DNA of 49,266 bases from assembly GCA_947624565.1 (NCBI GenBank), contig CANQKX010000009.1, positions 1-49,266 of the forward strand, read 5' to 3'. The DNA is from an uncultured Bacilli bacterium. Its GTDB lineage: Bacteria > Bacillota_I > Bacilli_A > RF39 > UBA660. A program made the position numbers and the translations under genes. A model generated the notes under the pieces. It was not told the DNA's origin, did not search any database, and saw only the letters and a program-made list of their open reading frames with translations. Positions 7,724 to 16,749 of this stretch are shown one piece after another. Positions within the stretch are counted from its first letter, which is position 1. Each line of letters starts with the position of its first letter.

Positions 7724-8200
7724 CTAAACATCACTTTCTATTATGCTTTTTAATATTTCTATTACATTATCAACTATCATTTTTTTATTTTCTTCTCTTG
7801 TTGCATTTATAGCATCTACTTTCTTATTATAAAATTTATTATTATCTTTATCATAAACGCTAATATATATTTTATCATTTTCATTTGTAATATTATTTGG
7901 ATCAACTTTATTTATTTGGCCTGTTATACCAATTCCATAATTAGAATTAGTAAAATTAGCTATATTTTTACTCATTTCATCAGCTGTCTTAATACTATAA
8001 ACTGTATACATATCTATTATATTTTTATCTACACCCATTTTTATCTTAAATTCATTTGAATATGTAACTGCACTAAATTTAAGTATATCACTAGAGCCTT
8101 CTATATTTGTTATAGCATTTACGATTGCTCCTCCTGTACAAGATTCCATTGTACTTATTGTTTTATTTTTTTCAATTAATAACATTACTACTTCTTTCAT
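7724..8200 (-). CDS. pncC: Nicotinamide-nucleotide amidohydrolase (CinA C-terminal type)
   Basis: 158 residues, the stand-alone PncC/CinA C-terminal domain. It deamidates NMN to nicotinate mononucleotide, returning NMN released by DNA ligase to the pathway at the NadD step. The signature STMESCTGG is near residues 16-24; the later segment GIGITGQINKVD stands where most family members have GITGxAGP. The start overlaps nothing: nadD ends 19 bp upstream. A perfect AT-only palindrome (ATAATTTTAAAATTAT) follows the stop but lacks a U-run. Confidence 0.85.
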   Translation of the reverse strand: MKEVVMLLIEKNKTISTMESCTGGAIVNAITNIEGSSDILKFSAVTYSNEFKIKMGVDKNIIDMYTVYSIKTADEMSKNIANFTNSNYGIGITGQINKVDPNNITNENDKIYISVYDKDNNKFYNKKVDAINATREENKKMIVDNVIEILKSIIESDV

Positions 8201-8219
8201 ATAAAATCCTCTTTCTTAA

Positions 8220-8786
8220 TTAATAATATATTTTTTCATTTTTTATATATTTTACTATATTTTTATCTAAATCATCAAATATATTCTTTTTTATATTATT
8301 TCTAATATATGTAGATGATATATTACTTAATTTTATATTGGGAATTATTATATTACTACTATTTATGTTTTTTAATATATCATCTAAATTATCACTATTT
8401 CTTTTAACTACTAGTAATTTAAAATTATCTAATATATATTCATAATTTTTCCATGTTTTTATTTCTTTTAAATTATCAGAACCACATATAAAATATATTT
8501 CATCTTTAAAGTATATATTTTTAAAATAATCTAGTGTTTGATAGGTATATGTTAGATTAGTTTTTAATTCATAATCAGATACAAATAAATTTTTATTATC
8601 TTTAGTCATCAATTTAAGCATGTTATATCTATGTTTTGAATCAATTAAATATGGTTTGTTATATTTATTTCCTGTTGGTACATATATAACTTTATCTAGG
8701 TATTGCTTTTCTATTAATTCTTCTGCCATTTTTTTATGCATTTTATGTGGTGGATTAAAACATCCTCCAAATATCCCTATCTTCAT
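8220..8786 (-). CDS. nadD: Nicotinate-nucleotide adenylyltransferase
   Basis: 188 residues. Transfers AMP from ATP to nicotinate mononucleotide, giving deamido-NAD. The nucleotidyltransferase motif GGCFNPPHKMH lies at residues 7-17 (the usual form is GGxFDPxHxGH; here Asp is Asn and Gly is Met). A C-terminal ISSTYIR motif binds the phosphate. The middle FICGSDNLKEIKTW segment is typical of NadD. It follows prs by 24 bp and precedes pncC by 19 bp in the same operon. Confidence 0.95.
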   Translation of the reverse strand: MKIGIFGGCFNPPHKMHKKMAEELIEKQYLDKVIYVPTGNKYNKPYLIDSKHRYNMLKLMTKDNKNLFVSDYELKTNLTYTYQTLDYFKNIYFKDEIYFICGSDNLKEIKTWKNYEYILDNFKLLVVKRNSDNLDDILKNINSSNIIIPNIKLSNISSTYIRNNIKKNIFDDLDKNIVKYIKNEKIYY

Positions 8787-8810
8787 ATTAATTCTTCCTT
8801 TCTAATTTTT

Positions 8811-9857
8811 TTAATATCTTTTTTTATCATTAAAAATATTTTCTAATGATTCTTTATTGTGTAAAGAATTTATAATATTTGAAAGTCTTTTCGAACAATC
8901 AACATCTTCATACCATGGTTCTTTTTTTATAATTTCTGGTACATAAGATAAATTAGTTGAATATAGTTTATCAAATAGGCCATTCTTATAAGCATCTATA
9001 AACCTATCTGGTCCTTGTGTTAATAATGAAAATGTAGATACTAAATATACTTTATTTGCGCCATTTTGTTTTAGATATTCTGATACTTCTATCATTGAAG
9101 AACCACTTGCTATCATATCATCTACAACAATAACATTTTTACCTTTAACATTAGATCCTAAATAAACATGTTCAACTATTGGATTTTTGCCATCAACTAC
9201 TTTACTTAAATCACGTCTTTTATAAAATACACCAACATCACATTCAAGTATTTCAGCATAATATCTTGCTCTTTCCATAGCACCCATATCTGGACTTATA
9301 ACAAGTAAATTATTAATATTTTCTTTTTCTATTAGCTTATCTAATATATCGTTAGCAACATAAAAATTTTCAAAGGGCATATTAGGGATAGCATTTGATA
9401 CATTAGGATCATGAACATCAAATGTTATTATATGATTAACACCTAATGCTTCAAGTTCTTTAAGTGCAACCGCACAATCAAGTGATTCTTTATTTCTTCT
9501 TTTGTGTTGTCTTGATTGATATAAAAGTGGCATAACTAAAGTTATTTTTGATGCATAGCCACTAATTGCAGATATTACCCTTTTTATATCTTGAAAATGT
9601 TCATCAGGAGACATGTGATGAGTAAGATTATGCATTTGATATGTAATATTATAATTACCTACATCACTTATTATATAAATATCTTTATCCCTAATATCTT
9701 CATTTATTGTTATTTTTCCTTCTCCATTACTAAATCTATCTCTAATAATAGGTATAATATATGAATAATCTACATCATTTATTTTCTTTAAATATTCATC
9801 AACTTTCTTACCAAATTCTTCTATATTATCCATTACTAGCAATCTTAAATTATCCAT
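8811..9857 (-). CDS. prs: Ribose-phosphate pyrophosphokinase (divergent)
   Basis: 348 residues, longer and more divergent than the usual house-keeping Prs of about 315. Tandem phosphoribosyltransferase folds are present: DVGNYN and MPLLYQSRQHKRR in the first half (ATP-binding and flexible-loop region), DVHDPNV (metal site), and the PRPP-binding loop NVIVVDDMIASGSSM near residues 240-255. It makes PRPP from ribose 5-phosphate and ATP. PRPP is the co-substrate of PncB in this operon, so it is probably a pathway-dedicated copy. It starts 1 bp after the radical SAM remnant. Confidence 0.88.
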   Translation of the reverse strand: MDNLRLLVMDNIEEFGKKVDEYLKKINDVDYSYIIPIIRDRFSNGEGKITINEDIRDKDIYIISDVGNYNITYQMHNLTHHMSPDEHFQDIKRVISAISGYASKITLVMPLLYQSRQHKRRNKESLDCAVALKELEALGVNHIITFDVHDPNVSNAIPNMPFENFYVANDILDKLIEKENINNLLVISPDMGAMERARYYAEILECDVGVFYKRRDLSKVVDGKNPIVEHVYLGSNVKGKNVIVVDDMIASGSSMIEVSEYLKQNGANKVYLVSTFSLLTQGPDRFIDAYKNGLFDKLYSTNLSYVPEIIKKEPWYEDVDCSKRLSNIINSLHNKESLENIFNDKKRY

Positions 9858-9858
9858 A

Positions 9859-10559
9859 TTACTTCACCTCACAAAAATCTTTATATAAATTACCATCTTC
9901 TCTAAATACCATATATCTATTAGTAGAATCCATGCATGTTTCATCAAACATTATACTAATATTGCCATTATAATTAATAATTTGTTCTTTTAAATTATTT
10001 ATTGTTTCATCATTTGTTTTATGTTTATCAATCCATGTATATAATTTTTTATTATATCCATTACTATCTTGTATTATTTTAAAAGTTAGTTGTTCAATTT
10101 TTTGATCAAATTGTTTTATTATATCAATAAGTCTTTTATCATTAAAACTATCTGTTAAAATTACAACTATTCTAGTTATATTTTTTGTTTTTATTACTTT
10201 CTTAAGTAATTTATAATCACTAACTGAAAATGCAACTACATCTAACAAATCAAAAACTTATCATATTTATAATATCTAGTTTGGAGTTCTATATTTATAT
10301 CAGATTTATATTTTCTTGTAATTCTTACTATATCTTTTATACATTTTACATCTTGCATTGGTTCATTAGTACCTGTTATAACTATATTTTTTAAATTTCT
10401 ATTTTCTTTTAATATTTTTATTAGATTTGATTCCCATTTTGAATAATTATTTTCATAATTATTTACAAAATCATTATTATGTTCATGACCTTTTGCTATA
10501 CAAAATGGGCAATCAAATATACATTTTTTATTTGGTGTTAATACCTGTAAACTTTTCAT
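9859..10559 (-). pseudogene. Radical SAM protein, split by a one-base frameshift
   Basis: The first part (105 codons from ATG at 10559, GGGAGG site inside nadE) has the 4Fe-4S motif CIFDCPFC near residues 14-21 and NIVITGTNEPMQD, the usual second strand of small radical SAM enzymes. It stops at 10242. The protein continues in the -1 frame from a run of five T near 10255: with one more T it would read YDKFFDLLDVVAFSVSDYKL and run 129 further residues to 9859. The joined length of about 235 is normal for a stand-alone radical SAM protein. The site is not a classical slippery heptamer. Substrate unknown; its place in an NAD operon suggests a link. A sequencing error remains possible. It overlaps the end of nadE by 32 bp. 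Confidence 0.8.
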
Positions 10560-12471
10560 TTAAATCATCCTCCCAAATATTATAAGAAGCATCACTTGGC
10601 ATTCTTAAATCACCTCTAGGAGATAAACTAATACTTCCAACTTTTACACCATCTGGCATACAACTTCTTTTAAATTGTTGAGTGAAAAATCTTTTTATAA
10701 ATATATGTAACCACTTTAAGATTTCATCTTTAGTAAAATCATCTTTAAATGTTAATTTTGCAAGTTCAAATATTTTGCTTGGTGGAAAACCATTTCTTAA
10801 AAAATGATATAAGAAGAAATCATGTAATATATATGGTCCTACATTATCTTCTGTAACTTGAACTATTTTATCTTTTCCATCGGGTGGTAAAAGCTCTGGT
10901 GAAATGGGTGTATCAAGTATATCATATAATATATCTTTAATTTTTTTATTATTATCTGCAACATATTTTACTAAATACTTGACTAATGTTTTAGGTATAC
11001 TACTATTAACTGCATACATACTCATATGATCACCATTATATGTGCACCATCCAAGCGCAAGTTCACTTAAATCTCCAGTTCCTATAACTAATGCTTTTTC
11101 TTTATTTGCAATATCCATAAGAATTTGAGTTCTTTCCCTTGCTTGACAATTTTCATAAGTAATATCGTGATTATTGATATCATGATTTATATCTTCATAA
11201 TGAATAATGCATGCTTTTTTAATATCTACTTCTTTTAATGTAGCACCACATTTTTTAACTAATGAAACTGCATTATTATAAGTTCTATTTGTTGTTCCAA
11301 ATCCTGGCATTGTAACTGCGATTATATTTTTATTATCAATATTTAATTTTTCATAAGCTTTAATAATAACTAAGAACGCTAATGTTGAATCTAATCCTCC
11401 TGATATACCTATTACACATTTATTTATTTTAGTATGATCTAATCTTTTAGCAAGTGCAGAACTTTGAATATTTAATATTTCATTACATCTTTCATTTCTT
11501 TTATATTCATTGCTTGGTACAAAAGGTGTTTTTTTATATACTCTTTGTAATTTTTGTTTTCTATTTGATAGTTCAAAGTATACTATTCTATAATTATATT
11601 GTTTTTCATTATTCATAAAACTAGTATCTTTAATTCTGTCATTGATTATCTTTTTAACATCAACATCTGCTGTTATTAAATTACTATTAAAGTCAAATCT
11701 TTCATTTTCATTTAACAATGTACCATTTTCATAAATCATACTACTTCCTGAAAATAATATATCTGTACTACTTTCATTTACTCCACTTGATGCATAGACA
11801 TATGATGATATGATTTTTGATGATTGCATTTTAACTAGATTTTTTCTATATTCATATTTACTAATTATTTCATTACTTGCTGATAAATTAAATATTATTG
11901 TTGCTCCATTAATTGCATGATTATTACTAGGTGAAAAAATACTCCATAAATCTTCACATATTTCAATACCAAATTTAATATCACTATTTTTTATATCTTC
12001 AAATAATATATTTACGCCTATTGGAACATTTTTTCCAAATATATTTATTTCATTTGATAGTAATTCTTTGCTTGATCTAAACCATCTTTTTTCATAAAAT
12101 TCATTATAATTAGGTATATATGTTTTTGGTACTATTCCAAGAATATTACCATTATTTATTACTATAGCTGCATTAAATAAAGAATTATTACATTTAATTG
12201 GCATACCTACAATAAATACAATCTTTTTACCTTTAGAATACTTTAATAATTCTTTTAAGCTGTTATAAGACTTATTAATTAAGGTATCTTGATTAAATAA
12301 GTCAGCACATGTGTATCCTGTTATTGATAGTTCAGGAAATGTTAATATATCTACACCTTTTGAAATAGCAAGATCTATTTGTTTTTTGATTTCTTTAGTA
12401 TTAAACATTGTATCTGCTACTTTTATCTTAGGTACACTTGCACCTACTCTAACAAAACCATACTTTCTCAT
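10528..12471 (-). CDS. nadE: Glutamine-dependent NAD+ synthetase
   Basis: 647 residues in two domains. The N-terminal nitrilase-like glutaminase has its triad at Glu47 (FPELS), Lys116 (VPKTY) and Cys172 (EICEDLW), and releases ammonia. The C-terminal synthetase has the ATP P-loop SGGLDS at 357-362 and converts deamido-NAD to NAD via an adenylate. Length matches the long bacterial form, which uses glutamine rather than free ammonia. Its start overlaps the Nudix gene end by 4 bp (ATGA type) and its end overlaps the radical SAM start, so translation is coupled. Confidence 0.97.
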   Translation of the reverse strand: MRKYGFVRVGASVPKIKVADTMFNTKEIKKQIDLAISKGVDILTFPELSITGYTCADLFNQDTLINKSYNSLKELLKYSKGKKIVFIVGMPIKCNNSLFNAAIVINNGNILGIVPKTYIPNYNEFYEKRWFRSSKELLSNEINIFGKNVPIGVNILFEDIKNSDIKFGIEICEDLWSIFSPSNNHAINGATIIFNLSASNEIISKYEYRKNLVKMQSSKIISSYVYASSGVNESSTDILFSGSSMIYENGTLLNENERFDFNSNLITADVDVKKIINDRIKDTSFMNNEKQYNYRIVYFELSNRKQKLQRVYKKTPFVPSNEYKRNERCNEILNIQSSALAKRLDHTKINKCVIGISGGLDSTLAFLVIIKAYEKLNIDNKNIIAVTMPGFGTTNRTYNNAVSLVKKCGATLKEVDIKKACIIHYEDINHDINNHDITYENCQARERTQILMDIANKEKALVIGTGDLSELALGWCTYNGDHMSMYAVNSSIPKTLVKYLVKYVADNNKKIKDILYDILDTPISPELLPPDGKDKIVQVTEDNVGPYILHDFFLYHFLRNGFPPSKIFELAKLTFKDDFTKDEILKWLHIFIKRFFTQQFKRSCMPDGVKVGSISLSPRGDLRMPSDASYNIWEDDLNEKFTGINTK

Positions 12472-13070
12472 ATTACATTCTCCTTTATATATGACTTTCC
12501 TTTTTCAATAGCATAAACTGAATTTAAACCTGTTATAAAACCTTTTTCAAGTAATTCTTCTAATTCTTCAAATGTTACTAGTACATATTTTATAAATTCA
12601 TCTTTATCTAATTTTTGTTCTTTTACTTTTCTACAATTTTTTGCTAGATAATAATAATTATATGCTCCTGAGCATCCTTGATCTTGATAAAAACTTCCTA
12701 GATAAATTAAATCATCTGATGTATAACCTGTCTCCTCTTCTAATTCTCTTATTGCTGAAATTTCTGGTATTTCATTTTCTTCTATATAACCAGAAGGAAA
12801 TCCTATATCAACAGTTTTATTTGTAAATACTCTTGGTTCAATAGCTAGTAAAACTTCATTATCTTCAGTTATTGGAAATATAATCGCTGCACTACCATCT
12901 TTTTTTCCCTTTAATATTTTTTCTCTTTTTATAGTGTGTCCATTATTTAATACACATTTATATGTCTGTACTGTTAAAAATGTATTTTCTATGGATTTTA
13001 ATTTTTCCATATACAATGTTTTTAATTCTGCAAAAGACTTTTTTATTTCATCTATTTTTTCTTTGCGCAT
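12468..13070 (-). CDS. Nudix hydrolase, ADP-ribose pyrophosphatase-like
   Basis: 200 residues. A perfect Nudix box (GYIEENE, seven residues, RELEEETGY) near residues 91-113 follows GFPSGY. Flanking strands (LLAIEPRVFTNKTVDIGFPS; YLGSFYQDQGCSGAYNYYYL) are of the ADP-ribose or NDP-sugar pyrophosphatase type. In this setting it may hydrolyse ADP-ribose from NAD breakdown, feeding ribose 5-phosphate back to Prs; this is inference. It sits 1 bp after pncB and overlaps nadE by 4 bp. Confidence 0.85.
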   Translation of the reverse strand: MRKEKIDEIKKSFAELKTLYMEKLKSIENTFLTVQTYKCVLNNGHTIKREKILKGKKDGSAAIIFPITEDNEVLLAIEPRVFTNKTVDIGFPSGYIEENEIPEISAIRELEEETGYTSDDLIYLGSFYQDQGCSGAYNYYYLAKNCRKVKEQKLDKDEFIKYVLVTFEELEELLEKGFITGLNSVYAIEKGKSYIKENVI

Positions 13071-13071
13071 A

Positions 13072-14547
13072 TTACTTCCTACCTAAAGTTAATTTCTTAG
13101 TATCCATAATTAATTGATTTTTAAAATTTACATATTCGTCAGTTCCATCAACATAATATTCATGAGGATTTTTTGTTCTTTTTACTTCTGGATATATTGT
13201 TTTCATTTGATCATTACAATATTTTTGTTTTTGTTGGATTTGTGGATCATCATACACTAATTGACCATTTATGAATATTGGTTTTTGCAATTCAACTAAT
13301 TCAAAGTCATTAATTGTGCTTCTTTTTAGATAGTCAATTGGACTTACGATAACTAAATTATCTTTGCTTATTTTTTCATTTTGTCTTGTCATTATATCTG
13401 CAATTGCATAACCTGTATTTTTATCATAAGCACGATATAATTTTTTATGATCTGGGTTTACTATTTTAATATTATCATTGCTTAGTTTGATTTTTGGTAC
13501 CCATATTCCATTTTCATTTAAAGCTACCTCTTTATAAACGCATCCCATACGTCCATCTGGTTTAGAAATGTTATCTCCAACACCTAAGCTGTCAAATTTA
13601 GCGCCTTGCATTATTAATGATTCAATAGTTTCAGCAGTTAATCCATTACTTAAACATATTTTAGCTTGTGGAAATCCAGCATTATCTAACATTTTTCTTG
13701 CTTCTTTAGATAAATAAGATAAATCTCCTGAATCTATACGAATACCAATGTTATCAATGTTCATATTATGATCTTTCATATATTGAAATACTTTTATAGC
13801 ATTAGGAACACCACTTCTTAAAGTATCTATCGTATCAACAAGTAAAATACAATTATTTGGATAAACCTTAGCATAACTTAAGAATGCATCATATTCACTA
13901 GGATATGATTCTATCCAGCTATGAGCTTGGGTTCCCATTGCTTTTAAATTTAACATATCTGCAGCTATTATATTACTTGTTCCAATACATCCTGCCATAA
14001 TTCCGTATATAGATGCATCAATTGCTGCTTCATTACCATCTGCTCTTCTTGCTCCAAATTCCATAACGCCTACATTATCTGGAGTTGCTTCAATTATTCT
14101 TCTCGCTCCTGTAGCATGTTCCATTGCCCCATTAACTATAGATAGTATTGCTGTTTCAACTATTTGTGCTTCAATAAGTGGAGCTTTTACAGTTATAAGT
14201 GGTTCATTTGGAAATACAGGTGTACCATCAGGAACTGCATATATATCTCCAGTAAATTTAAAATTTTTTAAATAATTTATAAATTCATCAGAATAACCCT
14301 TTCTTCTAAAATAATCTAATTCTCTTTCACCAAATTTCAGATTTTGAATATATGGAATTATTTTATCAATTCCTGCCATAACAGCATATCCACCACCATT
14401 TGGTATTTTTCTAAAAAATACATCAAATACTGCTTCTTGATTTTGTTTACCATTCATAAAGTATCCATTAGACATTGTAAATTCGTATTCATCTGACATT
14501 AAAGTATAATTACGAGGTAATCTATCATATCCATTATAAATTTTCAT
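13072..14547 (-). CDS. pncB: Nicotinate phosphoribosyltransferase
   Basis: 491 residues, the long Firmicute form. Joins nicotinate and PRPP to nicotinate mononucleotide with ATP hydrolysis. Recognisable segments are ANGYFMNG-like NGYFMNGKQNQEAVFDVFFR at the N-terminus, EFGARRADGNEAA, MGTQAHSWIESYPSEYDAF (with the family's active-site His), DTIDTLRSGVPNA and IRIDSGDLSYLSKEARKML. It lies 16 bp after pncA in the operon and receives its product directly. Confidence 0.97.
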   Translation of the reverse strand: MKIYNGYDRLPRNYTLMSDEYEFTMSNGYFMNGKQNQEAVFDVFFRKIPNGGGYAVMAGIDKIIPYIQNLKFGERELDYFRRKGYSDEFINYLKNFKFTGDIYAVPDGTPVFPNEPLITVKAPLIEAQIVETAILSIVNGAMEHATGARRIIEATPDNVGVMEFGARRADGNEAAIDASIYGIMAGCIGTSNIIAADMLNLKAMGTQAHSWIESYPSEYDAFLSYAKVYPNNCILLVDTIDTLRSGVPNAIKVFQYMKDHNMNIDNIGIRIDSGDLSYLSKEARKMLDNAGFPQAKICLSNGLTAETIESLIMQGAKFDSLGVGDNISKPDGRMGCVYKEVALNENGIWVPKIKLSNDNIKIVNPDHKKLYRAYDKNTGYAIADIMTRQNEKISKDNLVIVSPIDYLKRSTINDFELVELQKPIFINGQLVYDDPQIQQKQKYCNDQMKTIYPEVKRTKNPHEYYVDGTDEYVNFKNQLIMDTKKLTLGRK

Positions 14548-14563
14548 ATTAACATCTCCTTTA

Positions 14564-15175
14564 TTAATTAATCTTTCTATAAATTTTTACACCATTTGCC
14601 TTCATATCTTCAATTGCTGCTTCAGTTACTTCATCTGCATTATGACTAGGTGCGTCATACGTATCAATAGCATCTTCATACACACCAACTTCTATATCAC
14701 GATTAACTTGATCAAAATAATTTCTTAAAGTAATAGCGGCATTTTTAACACATACTTCTGATAAACATCCTTGGTATTTTACTTTTACCAAATTAGGCAA
14801 TTTTTCAAAAAATTGTATAACACCTGGTGCTAATACAAAATTAGTAGAATTTTTTTCAAAATCATATCCATTTTTGTACCACTTTTCAAGTTCAGGTATA
14901 ATTAATTCTTCTCCATTACCTCTTATACAATGTTTACCAAATGTATTAAATTCAGTTGAGTTTTCATCATGCACATCTCTAACAAATACATTTGCAGATT
15001 CATTATTTTGTTCATATTTTTCTAATAACTCTTGCTGCCTAGGTACTATTCTCATAATTGATGGACTAGCTAAATTACCACATTTTACAAATCCATTTAC
15101 CATATCAATAGTAATCAATAACTCTTTAATCCTTTCTAATTCTTCTTTTCTTTGTTCATTATTTTTAATTTTCAT
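14564..15175 (-). CDS. pncA: Nicotinamidase
   Basis: 203 residues of the isochorismatase-like fold. Hydrolyses nicotinamide to nicotinate, the entry point of the salvage route. The triad is visible as Asp24 (TIDMVNGF), Lys108 (FEKNSTNF) and Cys142 (CLSEVCVKNAA). RDVHDENSTEF with a later KHC supplies metal ligands. First gene of the operon: the AGGAGG site is at about 15183-15190 and directly abuts the first of three palindromic operators. Confidence 0.95.
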   Translation of the reverse strand: MKIKNNEQRKEELERIKELLITIDMVNGFVKCGNLASPSIMRIVPRQQELLEKYEQNNESANVFVRDVHDENSTEFNTFGKHCIRGNGEELIIPELEKWYKNGYDFEKNSTNFVLAPGVIQFFEKLPNLVKVKYQGCLSEVCVKNAAITLRNYFDQVNRDIEVGVYEDAIDTYDAPSHNADEVTEAAIEDMKANGVKIYRKIN

Positions 15176-15189
15176 TTTACTTTCCTCCT

Positions 15190-15214
15190 TCTTTTTAACA
15201 TTTTGTTAAGAACA
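15190..15214. promoter_or_regulatory. NrtR-like operator 1 (degenerate palindrome)
   Basis: Core TTAACATTTTGTTAA followed by GAACA, aligned with the perfect copy at 15248-15272. One half is intact, the outer left arm is weaker. It sits in the leader immediately before the pncA ribosome site. Confidence 0.6.
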
Positions 15215-15247
15215 TATTTTAAAAAAATATAAATAAAATTAATTGTA

Positions 15248-15272
15248 TGTTATTAACATTTTATTAATAACA
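15248..15272. promoter_or_regulatory. NrtR-like operator 2 (perfect 25-bp palindrome)
   Basis: TGTTATTAA, seven bases (CATTTTA), TTAATAACA: two perfect 9-bp arms. It lies within the transcribed leader of pncA, centred 58 bp from operator 1 and 55 bp from operator 3. Size and symmetry fit a dimeric repressor such as NrtR. Confidence 0.7.
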
Positions 15273-15302
15273 TATTTTTGAAAATTAACAAGTTGCTTGA
15301 CT

Positions 15303-15327
15303 TGTTATTAACATTTTATTAAAAACA
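15303..15327. promoter_or_regulatory. NrtR-like operator 3, covering the pncA -10 box
   Basis: TGTTATTAA, CATTTTA, TTAAAAACA: one mismatch from the perfect palindrome. On the minus strand its centre contains the -10 hexamer TAAAAT (15313-15318), so a bound repressor would block the promoter. Confidence 0.7.
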
Positions 15328-15341
15328 TTTACTTTTGTCAA
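15313..15341 (-). promoter_or_regulatory. Promoter of the pncA NAD-salvage operon
   Basis: Minus strand: -35 TTGACA (15336-15341), 17-bp spacer, -10 TAAAAT (15313-15318). Start of transcription is expected near 15306, giving a leader of about 130 nt that contains two operators. A further hairpin (TAACAAGT, 6 nt, ACTTGTTA; 15286-15307) begins at the predicted start. The remainder of the 310-bp gap, up to 15485, shows nothing else. Confidence 0.8.
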
Positions 15342-15485
15342 TACTTTTTTTTAAAAAAATTTAAAAATATATTTTGGCCATTATTAAAATGTAAATATTT
15401 ACTTCATTTTTTCCTCTTTTTATATAGAAAATCATAAATCTTTTTTTATACAAAAAATTTTTATAATAGAACCTTTAACGCATAT

Positions 15486-16589
15486 TTATTTTAAAAAGAT
15501 ACTATTTTTCACATTTGTATGTGTTGCTGTATTGACACCAAGATTACAAGAATTTTCTACAACTTGAAGAAATGTCTGTGATCCATGACCCCCTGCTTTC
15601 CAACATTTTATTTTTGCATTTGCAACTCTTACACTTCCTCCATCATAAAATCTTTCATTTTGTAAATCTACTGTATCTTCTTGTAAAGATGCAGCAAGTG
15701 TAATAATTTTGAAAGTTGACCCAGGTTCATAGTTCATCCAAATAGGTAAATTTCTATTTATTTCTTCTGTAGAATAGTCTTGATAATTTGATGGAGAAAA
15801 ATTAGGTCTTGAACTCATTGCAAGTATTTCTCCTGAATTTGGATCCATTACTATTGCAAGGGCATGTTCTGGATTATACTTACTTACTACATTATCAAGT
15901 TCTCTTTCAACAGAAAGTTGTATATTATTATCAATTGTTAACATCAAATTCATACCATCTTGTGGTTGTTCATATATTTCATTTAATTGTAATTTATTTC
16001 CCTTAGCATCTGAAAAATATTTAATTGATCCATATTCCCCAGTTAAATATTTATCATATTGTAATTCTAGTCCAGATAATCCTTGATTATCTATCCCTAC
16101 ATAACCTAGTACATGAGATAAATTTGAATCATATGGATAATTTCTTTTTGATTCTTTTACTAGATAAACTCCTTCTATATTTAAAGCTGCTATTTTATCT
16201 GCTACTTCAAAGGATAATCTTCTACCTTCAGGGTGAACTCTTTCAATAGATGTATTTTTATTTACATGTTTACTCATTTCTTCTTCACTAATATTTAATA
16301 TTTTTGATATTTCTTTTATTGCTCTTTCTTTTTCTTTTATTTGATTTGGAATAAGAACTAAACTTGTTGTTGTTACATTATCCGCAAGAACTTCTCCATT
16401 CCTATCATAAATAAGTCCTCTATTAGCCTCAACTGGTAAATTTCTACTCCATAAGTCACTAGACAATTCAGATAATTTTTGATATTCAAATACTTGTATA
16501 TATATTACTTTACCTATTATAGTTAAAAATAGTATAACTACTATTACAAAAAATAATCTAATTTTTACATGTATATCTTTAAAAAACAC
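15486..16589 (-). pseudogene. Truncated class B penicillin-binding protein (SpoVD-like)
   Basis: 367 codons from a GTG start at 16589 with an AGAGGTGAG site. One N-terminal membrane helix (12-32), the PBP dimerisation domain (EANRGLIYDRNGEVLA at 54-69), and the first half of the transpeptidase domain: STFK at 291-294 holds the active-site Ser, and SCN is at 347-349. Just after SCN the sequence departs (LGVNTATHTNVKN) and stops, so the KTG motif and about 200 or more residues typical of SpoVD/FtsI are missing. No remnant is found in the 150 bp downstream, so a deletion fused this gene to the NAD promoter region. It is unlikely to be an active transpeptidase. Confidence 0.8.
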
Positions 16590-16641
16590 ATACTCACCTC
16601 TAATTAAATATATGTGTACGAGCCTTTGATATGATAATAAA

Positions 16642-16667
16642 AAATTCTATACTTTCGCATAGAATTT
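16642..16667 (-). terminator. Terminator after the gene at 16750
   Basis: Stem AAATTCTAT with ATAGAATTT around the loop GCGAAAGT, then a T-run on the minus strand. It separates the small membrane protein from the truncated PBP. Confidence 0.85.
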
Positions 16668-16749
16668 CTTAAAATCAATTAAATTTTTATAACTTTTTTA
16701 TTCTAGCTATATAAATTTCTTAATATAAAATACTGCCCTTTATTTTTAA

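Noticed and set aside
10242-10270. Programmed -1 frameshift in the radical SAM gene
   Set aside because: The site reads AAGTTTTTG, which is not an X XXY YYZ slippery heptamer, and I see no strong downstream structure; a lost T is simpler.
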